DNA of 64,000 nucleotides, taken from positions 1 through 64,000 of the forward strand of contig JAFGXQ010000114.1 in assembly GCA_016936575.1 (NCBI GenBank), written 5' to 3'. The position numbers and the translations under genes are program-made. The DNA comes from Deltaproteobacteria bacterium (GTDB taxonomy: Bacteria; Myxococcota_A; Polyangia; JAAYKL01). Shown here in pieces: positions 15,399 through 22,360 of the stretch (positions are counted from its first letter, which is position 1; every line of letters starts with the position of its first letter). The notes under the pieces are model-generated. The model made no database searches and was not told the origin of the DNA. It was given only the letters and a program-made list of their open reading frames with translations.

Positions 15399-17780
15399 AT
15401 GGCAGAAAAAATAAATCAACGAGATTGGACCCGAAGAGATTTCATGATTGCCGGTTCTGCGGCGGCGCTGGGTGCCGCGCTGCCCCTCGGATGCGGCGGC
15501 AGTGATTCTACCGAGGAAGGAAAGCACGTCGCGGCAGAAGATGCTGCGGCCAAAGGAACGTCCTGGGTGGGAACGCGGACTGTTTTTGATTTAACCGATT
15601 CCCTGCATCTGGCCGATTTGGACCATTTCGGGGAATTTGTGGATTTTGGAACGGCTTCTCGATTTAAATACACAAATGGCGGGTGGATGAGCGGTTGGCA
15701 GAATGACAGCTCCATGAATGGTGTGGCCTATACCTGGGCCACAAAGTCGCCCTCCCGTATGTATTTCAATCTTGCTGAGCAGACCGATGTGGATTTTGTG
15801 TTCCGCGTGAAAAAGGGGGGAACCGAATCATTTTCGGTCTATCTGAATGATCAGCCGCTTAGTCGCATATCGATGAAAGGGGATGATTTTTCCACTTATA
15901 CGGTCAGTGCTACAGCGGAGCAGACGGTGGCCGGCGAGAACTATTTCAAGCTGATTTACGCCACTTCCGAGCAACTCATCGGTGGGGTGCCGTCCTCTTT
16001 CGCGGTGGATTACATGCGTATACTTCCGAAGGGAACCCCGACGCCCAAACAGTTCAACCCGCCTCATTTTCAGAAATTGATTCAGCAGTACAAAACCAAA
16101 GACAAAGAATACGTTTCACTGATGCTGCCGTGTCCGATTTCACTATCCTATTATATGGAAATACCGTCGGGGGCATTTCTTTGCATGGTTGGAACACCGA
16201 TTCTCGATTCAAAGTCCAACGTATCGCCGGTGGCACTCAGCGTGGGGGTAACCCCGGTGGACGCTGCCGCGGCGGATTCGGTTTTTACGAAAGAGTTCAC
16301 CGAGGACAAATGGCATGAAGTCATGGTGGATTTGTCAAAATACGCCGGAAAACTGGTTAAGGTCGACATTACGGCCAAGGGCGCCGAAAATGCGCGCATT
16401 GCGCTGGGCGTTCCGGCGGTGCGCGTGAAACCGACACCGGTGAAAGTCGGCGCGAAGAAGAAAAACGTCGTTGTGCTGCTGGTGGATACACTCCGTGCCG
16501 ACAAGTTGAAATCCTACGGGAACAAGCGGGTGAAAACCAACGCAATCGATGCATTCGTGGGGGAATCCACGCTGTTTGAGCAGTGTCAGTCCAATTCCAA
16601 CTGGACCAAGCCGTCCTGCGCGTCAGTGCTTACCGGGCTGCACCCGGATTCTCACAAGGCGCGTGGGCATTCTTCTCGACTGAACAACTCGGTGAAAATG
16701 GTTTCCGAGATGTTTCGCGAAAAGGGGTTCCAGACCGGCGCGTTTGTGGCCAACGGATATCTGGCCACTGAATTCGGGTTCAATCGCGGTTGGAGCAAGT
16801 ATGTGAATTATATTCGCGAAACCAAAAACAGTGATGCTGAAAATGTTTTTAACGATACACTGAAGTTTATCGATGAAGCGGGAGACAAGCCGTTTTTCGC
16901 CTACGTGCAGACTATCGACCCCCATGTTCCGTACGATCCGCCCGCGGAGGATTTGAAGTTGTACGATGCCCGCCCGTACGAAGGGCCGGTCAGCCCCCGT
17001 TCCACCGGGAATCTGCTGGAGGAATACAAACGGAAACAGGTGGAGTTGAACAGTCGCGACAAACGATATCTCGAAGCCTTGTACGATGGGGAGGTGACGT
17101 ATCACGATCGCCAGTTCGGAAAATTTGTGGCGACGCTCAAGAAAAAAGGCGTTTTGGACAACACCGTATTTGTGGTGTGTGCCGATCACGGTGAAGAATT
17201 TTTCGAACACGAATCGGTAGGGCACGGCCACACCCTTTTTCAGGAGTTGCTTCACGTGCCGCTGGTGATTCGTGCGCCCGGGTTGGTCCCCTCCAACAAA
17301 AGAGTGATGGTGAAAGCCAATTTATCGGACATTGTGCCGACGGTACTTGATGCGACGGGAAATGATATACAATCGGGTGTAGAAGGTAAATCGCTGCTTT
17401 CGGAAGCAAACGGCGAAGTCGGAAATCTGTTTGATGCGTCTTTTTCGAGTTTCTTTTCTGAAGCCGATGAACGAAATCTGCAGTGGGCGGTTCGTAAAGG
17501 AGATTGGAAGTTGAAGATGAAGGGGCCGGTGAATACATATGTATTCAACTTAAAGGATGACCCGGATGAGAAGGTCGATGTCGATGAACGGTATCCGCTC
17601 GCCCGCCGCGCGTTGCGCATCGCATTGGGTCAATTCATCGGTGCACCGAATAAAGCCGATTGGCGCAGCGGCCAGATTAAAGCCGATGTCGTGGTGAAGC
17701 CGGAATCCAAAGAAGACAAAAATGAGAACATTCCCGAAGATCTGAAACAGCAGCTGAGGCAGCTCGGATATATGCAGTAG
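15399..17780 (+). CDS. Tat-exported alkaline-phosphatase-superfamily (sulfatase-like) lipoprotein
   Basis: This 793-residue protein has a twin-arginine signal (WTRRDFMIAGS, Arg 12-13) ending in LPLGC with a lipobox cysteine at 32, so it is probably folded in the cytoplasm, exported by Tat and acylated. Residues about 45-350 form beta-sandwich-like domains. The hydrolase domain starts near 355: VVLLVDTLRADKL supplies metal ligand D363, and CADHGEEFFEHESVGHGHT supplies later ligands. The nucleophile segment is NWTKPSCASVLTG. The position of the sulfatase formylglycine Cys is Thr403, so a phosphatase or phosphotransferase mechanism is as likely as sulfatase. AAGGTG precedes the chosen ATG. Confidence 0.88.
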   Translation: MAEKINQRDWTRRDFMIAGSAAALGAALPLGCGGSDSTEEGKHVAAEDAAAKGTSWVGTRTVFDLTDSLHLADLDHFGEFVDFGTASRFKYTNGGWMSGWQNDSSMNGVAYTWATKSPSRMYFNLAEQTDVDFVFRVKKGGTESFSVYLNDQPLSRISMKGDDFSTYTVSATAEQTVAGENYFKLIYATSEQLIGGVPSSFAVDYMRILPKGTPTPKQFNPPHFQKLIQQYKTKDKEYVSLMLPCPISLSYYMEIPSGAFLCMVGTPILDSKSNVSPVALSVGVTPVDAAAADSVFTKEFTEDKWHEVMVDLSKYAGKLVKVDITAKGAENARIALGVPAVRVKPTPVKVGAKKKNVVVLLVDTLRADKLKSYGNKRVKTNAIDAFVGESTLFEQCQSNSNWTKPSCASVLTGLHPDSHKARGHSSRLNNSVKMVSEMFREKGFQTGAFVANGYLATEFGFNRGWSKYVNYIRETKNSDAENVFNDTLKFIDEAGDKPFFAYVQTIDPHVPYDPPAEDLKLYDARPYEGPVSPRSTGNLLEEYKRKQVELNSRDKRYLEALYDGEVTYHDRQFGKFVATLKKKGVLDNTVFVVCADHGEEFFEHESVGHGHTLFQELLHVPLVIRAPGLVPSNKRVMVKANLSDIVPTVLDATGNDIQSGVEGKSLLSEANGEVGNLFDASFSSFFSEADERNLQWAVRKGDWKLKMKGPVNTYVFNLKDDPDEKVDVDERYPLARRALRIALGQFIGAPNKADWRSGQIKADVVVKPESKEDKNENIPEDLKQQLRQLGYMQ

Positions 17781-17786
17781 AAAGAA

Positions 17787-18419
17787 TCAGGCGGCGGACT
17801 TAATCAGCGGGCGGATTCTGGAAAGCGCCCGGTGGTGAATTTGGGAAATACGCGCTTCAGATACGCCGAGAAGGCGGCCGATTTCACGAATTTGCATCCC
17901 TTTGAAATAGTGCAAATGAAGAACAAGACGGTCCCGTTTGGGCATGGCTGAGAGCGCTTCCTGCAGATTTTCCAATGTACGTTTTGCGGTCAGCGCATCG
18001 AACGGGTTGGTGCGACGCTCTTTGTTTTCCGGATTGCTCTCCGGGCCGGCGGGTAAGTCATCGAAGCGAATAACAGCAACCGGTTTGGCCGGGCCGCTGG
18101 TCTGCTCTTCCTGATCTTTGGAACGGCTGCGTCTGGGCAGCCAATCATTGGCGCGAAGTTCATCGTATATTGCCCCGCGGATACGCATTCGCACGTAGCA
18201 GGCGAAGGATGCGCCGTCTCCGCCGCGGTTGCGAAGAACAGAGTCAACCAGTCCCAAGGACCCGGCGCTGAATAAATCGTCTGTCGCAATACTTGCCGGC
18301 GCTCTGGATGCCATGCGGCGCGCCATTTTCTGTACGAGCGGCATATGTTTACGGATCAAGTTTTCATCGATGGCGGGTTTGGTTTTACCCCTTTGAGTAT
18401 TACTTGTTTCAGCTGCCAT
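17787..18419 (-). CDS. Sigma-70 family factor of the FliA/WhiG (sigma-28) type
   Basis: This 210-residue sigma factor has region 2 (HMPLVQKMARRMASR, DDLFSAGSLGLVDSVLR, then ASFACYVRMRIRGAIYDELR) and the diagnostic RGAIYDELRANDWLPRRSR, typical of FliA-type factors. A long Pro/Lys/Glu linker follows, then region 4 (LPKRDR-like AMPKRDRLVLHLHYFKGM and ISQIHHRALSRIR). FliA homologues normally direct flagellar, motility or differentiation genes. No flagellar gene is in this window; a role in pilus or envelope gene control is possible. The start at 18419 follows AAGGAC; the longer frame to 18464 lacks this support. It is divergent from the pil operon. Confidence 0.9.
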   Translation of the reverse strand: MAAETSNTQRGKTKPAIDENLIRKHMPLVQKMARRMASRAPASIATDDLFSAGSLGLVDSVLRNRGGDGASFACYVRMRIRGAIYDELRANDWLPRRSRSKDQEEQTSGPAKPVAVIRFDDLPAGPESNPENKERRTNPFDALTAKRTLENLQEALSAMPKRDRLVLHLHYFKGMQIREIGRLLGVSEARISQIHHRALSRIRPLIKSAA

Positions 18420-18954
18420 GTTGCGTGTCCTTTTTTGGAGTTTTGATGGGTGGGTGAGTAGCAAGGGATGTGCCTAAATGAAAAGCTTTGTAATATCAGC
18501 TGTTTAGATCTGTTCCAGTATAGATGGTGGGTACTATTAGACCCTGTGGTGGGGTGGAAGTGGTTCGGTGCTGTCATAACTAACACAGGTGATTTTAGAT
18601 ATTCTGCGGGAAAAACCACCCACCTCGAAAGGGGGGTCTATGGGTACCCCAGGGTCATATTATACCCTGTGGAACAGTGTATGGTTTTTCAAACTAGATT
18701 ATGCAAAAAATTTGACCGTCGGAAAGATACAGGCGACAATGAGGAGGACACAAAATATGCAATTATTTTACTATAACTGAGTGTTAAATTATGTGTAAAT
18801 TAAATGTAACTTTCTTGACAATTAAACGTTTGAAGTGAAGCTTTTATTTTTATTTACGGCTGCATCAGCCACGGTATCTGGTTGAAGAGAGATGCTCCTG
18901 TAAGGGAAAATCGATCAACAACATTTTGAACCCTTCAGTAGGTGGAGGATAGTG
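18420..18954. promoter_or_regulatory. Long leader region between the sigma gene and the pil operon
   Basis: This 535-bp spacer has no convincing full-size gene. It holds a direct repeat ACCCTGTGG (18541-18549 and 18664-18672) with CAGGGT between them (18651-18656), a hairpin GGCTG-CAT-CAGCC (18858-18870) and TTGACA (18815-18820), a candidate -35 box. It also holds a seven-codon reading frame (18757-18780, MQLFYYN) behind a perfect GAGGAGG (18741-18747). Its length and repeats suggest regulation of the downstream HTH-pilMNOPQ group. Confidence 0.45.
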
Positions 18955-19254
18955 ATGACAGATGAATCGGGGATAATCTCGAAAGTCGGCGCGGAAGCCG
19001 CCAAAGAGGAGTCCAAAGATGTCGACGGCAAAGTGACTGCCCCTTCTGAAAAGAAGATGCGCAATCATTTGCGGGAGCTTCGAATAGAGAACATGATGAG
19101 TAAGGCAGAGTTGGCGCGGAAAGCCGGGCTTTCGGTTCTAACCATCACTCGTATTGAAAACGGCTACGGCTGCAGGATGGATACAAAACGAAAAATCTTG
19201 AAGGCGTTGGGACTGAAAGTCGCCGATCGTCGTAAAGTATTCGAGGATGATTAA
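18955..19254 (+). CDS. Xre/Cro-type HTH protein at the head of the pil cluster
   Basis: This 99-residue protein has an acidic, disordered N-terminus (1-35) and a helix-turn-helix of the Xre/Cro type: MRNHLRELRIENMMSKAELA, then RKAGLSVLTITRIENGYGC (helices 2-3) and RKILKALGLKVADRRKVF. It lacks a ligand-binding domain. GGTGGAGG precedes the ATG at 18955. Its stop is directly followed by the pilM ATG, so it belongs to the same operon. It could regulate pilus genes, including its own operon. I infer that role from context only. Confidence 0.88.
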   Translation: MTDESGIISKVGAEAAKEESKDVDGKVTAPSEKKMRNHLRELRIENMMSKAELARKAGLSVLTITRIENGYGCRMDTKRKILKALGLKVADRRKVFEDD

Positions 19255-20316
19255 ATGTTATTTGAAGGAAAGCATTTAATAGGCGTGGATATCGGAACCT
19301 CTTCAATCAAGGTTCTGCAAGTGCGCAAATCCGGCAAAGGTTACCATTTGCTGAAACATGGAATTGAAAAATTACCGCCTCAGTCCATTGTGGACGGCCA
19401 CGTGATGAACCACGGCGCAGTGGTGGATAGTTTGAAAAAATTGTTTCGGGATTTGAAGATTGCCCAGAAAGAAGTCGCACTGTCGATTTCAGGTAATTCC
19501 GTCATTATTAAAAAATTAAATCTGCCTCAGATGAAACCGGACGAACTGGAAGAACAGATTCAGTGGGAAGCGGAGCAGCATATTCCGTTTGATATTTCTG
19601 AAGTGGAGTTGGACTACAACATTTTAGCGTCGAATCCGGAAGCCGGCCAGATGGATGTGCTTCTGGTAGCTGCCAAAAAGGATGAAATTCAGGATTTGGT
19701 TGAAGTGGTAACCGAAGCCAGATTGCGCCCGGCGGTGGTCGACATCGATGCGTTCGCCATTCAGAATGTCTACGAGCTGAATTACGGATATTCCCCCAAC
19801 GAAACATTGGCGTTGCTGAATGTGGGGGCTGAAGTAACCACTATAAATATTGTTTGTGACGGCGTCTCTCAGTTTACCCGCGATATCTCAAACGGCGGGA
19901 ATATGATTACCGAGGAGATTCAGAAGCAGTTGCAGGTGAGTTACGAAGAAGCGGAAGCGTATAAGTCAGGGGGAGATGAAGGAACCAACGAGGTGGTTCC
20001 CCGCGAGGTGGATGAAATTGTAGGCAGTGTGGTGGATTCTTTGGCCGGAGAAATCCAACGATCGCTTGATTTTTATATGGCGACATCCAGTCGTGGAGAC
20101 GTGCAGAAAATTTTTGTTACGGGCGGCACCGCCAACATTCTGCAATTGCGTACGTCCATCGAACGGCGCTCCAGGGTTCCGGTGGAGCTTTTGGATCCGT
20201 TCCGGCGCGTGATGTATGACGAACGAAAATTTAATCCACAGGTGCTTAAGTCTCAAGCGCCGCAAGCATCAATCTGTTTGGGATTGGCGCTTCGAAAGCA
20301 AAAGGAGCGAATCTGA
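19255..20316 (+). CDS. pilM: Type IV pilus assembly protein PilM
   Basis: PilM is the actin-like cytoplasmic ring of the T4P inner-membrane alignment complex and binds the N-terminal tail of PilN. This 353-residue protein shows the ASKHA phosphate-1 motif GVDIGTSSIKVLQVR (about 10-24) and the family block KKLNLPQMKPDELEEQIQWE with EAEQHIPF. A later VTGGTANI (about 286) is the adenosine motif. The length is normal. The ATG directly follows the HTH stop codon, and the pilN ATG directly follows the pilM stop. Confidence 0.97.
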   Translation: MLFEGKHLIGVDIGTSSIKVLQVRKSGKGYHLLKHGIEKLPPQSIVDGHVMNHGAVVDSLKKLFRDLKIAQKEVALSISGNSVIIKKLNLPQMKPDELEEQIQWEAEQHIPFDISEVELDYNILASNPEAGQMDVLLVAAKKDEIQDLVEVVTEARLRPAVVDIDAFAIQNVYELNYGYSPNETLALLNVGAEVTTINIVCDGVSQFTRDISNGGNMITEEIQKQLQVSYEEAEAYKSGGDEGTNEVVPREVDEIVGSVVDSLAGEIQRSLDFYMATSSRGDVQKIFVTGGTANILQLRTSIERRSRVPVELLDPFRRVMYDERKFNPQVLKSQAPQASICLGLALRKQKERI

Positions 20317-20979
20317 ATGATCAGAATCAACCTTTTGCCGATCAAGCAAGACCGGCGTAAAGAAGCAGGGCGAAATCATCTGATTATCGGCGTACTCGTG
20401 ATCGTGGTGGAGCTTGTTGTGGCTTCGGTCATGAGTTTTAATCTCGACAACGAAATCGCAGAGCAGAAGAACGTGAACAGCTCATTGCAGGCGCAGATCA
20501 ATCGAATTCAGCAAAGCGTCGCGGGACATGACCAGATTCTGGCAGAGATTTCGGAGCATGAACAACGACAGAGTGCGATCGCAGAATTGCAGGCAGCTCG
20601 GACCGGCCCGGTTCAGGTGATGCTGGAGTTGTCACGGGTGTTGTCGAAAGACGGTAAGCCTACGATTCCCGATGCAGAGTATCAGGAGATCATTAAAAAG
20701 AATCCATCCCGGGGGTACGATGAAAACTGGGATTTCAGGCGGGTATGGCTGGAGAAATTTGAAGAGAAAGACAAGAACGTAACCATCCACGGGAAAGGTG
20801 TCAGTCATGAAGATGTGGCTGAATTTTTGCGTCGGATTAATTTGTCTTCCTTTTTTATTTCGAGTGAGTTGGTGTCTACAAAGTTGAGTAAGACGGGCAG
20901 CGGCGGCAGGGGGGCAGATAGCGTGAAAGCCATTGATGTGGTTTCATTCGAATTGGCCGGCAAGATAAGGTATCGATAA
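20317..20979 (+). CDS. pilN: Type IV pilus assembly protein PilN
   Basis: PilN is a bitopic inner-membrane protein linking PilM to PilO. It begins with the exact PilM-binding motif MIRINLLPIKQDRRKE. A single membrane helix follows (HLIIGVLVIVVELVVASVMS, about 25-44), then a periplasmic coiled coil (about 48-95) and a small ferredoxin-like domain (VTIHGKGVSHEDVAEFLRRI to the end). The 220-residue length is slightly above typical. It is 14 bp upstream of pilO. Confidence 0.96.
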   Translation: MIRINLLPIKQDRRKEAGRNHLIIGVLVIVVELVVASVMSFNLDNEIAEQKNVNSSLQAQINRIQQSVAGHDQILAEISEHEQRQSAIAELQAARTGPVQVMLELSRVLSKDGKPTIPDAEYQEIIKKNPSRGYDENWDFRRVWLEKFEEKDKNVTIHGKGVSHEDVAEFLRRINLSSFFISSELVSTKLSKTGSGGRGADSVKAIDVVSFELAGKIRYR

Positions 20980-20993
20980 GGGAGATATAAAGC

Positions 20994-21560
20994 ATGCTTG
21001 ACCAGTTTTTAAAGATGCCGATTGCCAAGAAAATTCTTGTGCTGGGGGTTGTGGTGGTGTTGGTCGGACTCGTTTTCTGGCAGTTCTATTATTCTCCGAG
21101 TTTGGATGAGCTTCAGGGTGTAAAAAAAGCACACACCCAGATGCAGTCGAAGCTCGCAGAAGCCCAGGCGCGAAAAAAAACCTACGATGAAGATGTGCAG
21201 CGGATGGAAGATTTGAAAATCGCCTCTGTGAAGCAGCGTCAGATGTTGCCGGTGGAGAGCGAAATGGCCTCTTTCCTGAATAATTTGAATTCAGTGGCGG
21301 AACTGACCGGTTTGGAAATACTTTCGGTGACGCCGATGGCGGAGGCGCCGGAAAAATATTATGCGACCATTCCGGTAAAATTGGAGCTTGAGGGAAGCTT
21401 TCTGCAACTGTCAAAATTCTTCTACCAGGTTGGAAAGTTGGATCGAATCATAAACATCGTCAACATCAGTTTTGATAAGCCGAAGATCAGTGAGAATGGT
21501 GCGGTGATGAAAGCCAGTGTGAGAGCGGTCACCTTCCGTTCTCTGGACAAGGCAAAATGA
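20994..21560 (+). CDS. pilO: Type IV pilus assembly protein PilO
   Basis: PilO pairs with PilN and connects to PilP in the periplasm. This 188-residue protein has a membrane helix (KKILVLGVVVVLVGLVFWQF, about 10-29), a coiled coil (about 38-80) and a ferredoxin-like domain, with LTGLEILSVTPM and IPVKLELEGSFLQLSKFF typical of PilO. GGGAGATA precedes the start. The stop overlaps the pilP start by 4 bp (ATGA). Confidence 0.96.
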   Translation: MLDQFLKMPIAKKILVLGVVVVLVGLVFWQFYYSPSLDELQGVKKAHTQMQSKLAEAQARKKTYDEDVQRMEDLKIASVKQRQMLPVESEMASFLNNLNSVAELTGLEILSVTPMAEAPEKYYATIPVKLELEGSFLQLSKFFYQVGKLDRIINIVNISFDKPKISENGAVMKASVRAVTFRSLDKAK

Positions 21561-22219
21561 TAGAGGAAAACATGCAAAATGCAGTCATAAAAAGAGGAAT
21601 GTTCATTCTTATACTCGCGCTTTGTATCGGTTTCCTGGCATGCGAAGAAGAACAGTCCAATCAGGATTTCAGAAGAGGAACAGGTACACCCATCGGCACA
21701 CCGTCACCCGAGGCGAAACAGGCGCTTGAGGCAAACGGGGCGGGGGCGGTTTTGAATGAAAATGAAGCGAAATCCAATGCGTCGATTCGTTCGCCGAAAA
21801 TTGCCGAAACAGATTTTATCGAGAGTATAAAGCGTAGAGATCCTTTTCGTCCATTTATCGAAGTGATCTTGCCCAAGCCCGAAGTTCATGAATCGATTCA
21901 GCGTGAGATCAAGCTCGAAGAATACGATATTGAGCAACTTCGGCTCATCGCCATTATCACAAACGTCGGTGATCCCCGCGCGATGGTGGTACCCCCCAAT
22001 AACGAAGGCTTCATTCTTCGTCGCGGCGACTATGTTGGAAAAGCCGATTATATAGATCCGGGAAATGGCGCGGAACGAATTCAGATTAACTGGAAGGTTC
22101 ATCGCATTCACGGTTCCGGTGCCAAAGAAGAGCGAGGCATATACCTGGTTCGCGATGATCCGCTAACCCCAACACCCGATGATGTAACCCGTTTTATGCC
22201 GCTGTATCCGCAAGATTAG
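21557..22219 (+). CDS. pilP: Type IV pilus lipoprotein PilP
   Basis: PilP is an inner-membrane lipoprotein that bridges PilNO to the PilQ secretin. The 220-residue product has a lipoprotein signal (MFILILALCIGFLAC), an unstructured linker (about 35-80) and a C-terminal beta domain with the family block RRDPFRPF, YDIEQLRLIAIITNVGDPRAM and FILRRGDYVG. An ATG at 21572 with a good AGAGG ribosome-binding site is an alternative start that trims five residues. A 141-bp spacer separates it from pilQ. Confidence 0.95.
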   Translation: MIEENMQNAVIKRGMFILILALCIGFLACEEEQSNQDFRRGTGTPIGTPSPEAKQALEANGAGAVLNENEAKSNASIRSPKIAETDFIESIKRRDPFRPFIEVILPKPEVHESIQREIKLEEYDIEQLRLIAIITNVGDPRAMVVPPNNEGFILRRGDYVGKADYIDPGNGAERIQINWKVHRIHGSGAKEERGIYLVRDDPLTPTPDDVTRFMPLYPQD

Positions 22220-22360
22220 ACCCCCCGTAAAAAAAAATAAAAAAAATTGGGTGAAAAATTTGAAACCACCTTGTGGGATGGTGTAGGATAGAATCACATA
22301 TAGGTGTACATGTGAGTTCATGTGCATGATTGATGCTCTCTGTGGGAAAAGGAGTGGACA

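Noticed and set aside
18600-18700. c-di-GMP (GEMM) riboswitch before the pil operon
   Set aside because: I looked for the conserved GEMM core and tetraloop-receptor pattern and did not find it; only a CGAAAG-like loop and short repeats are present.
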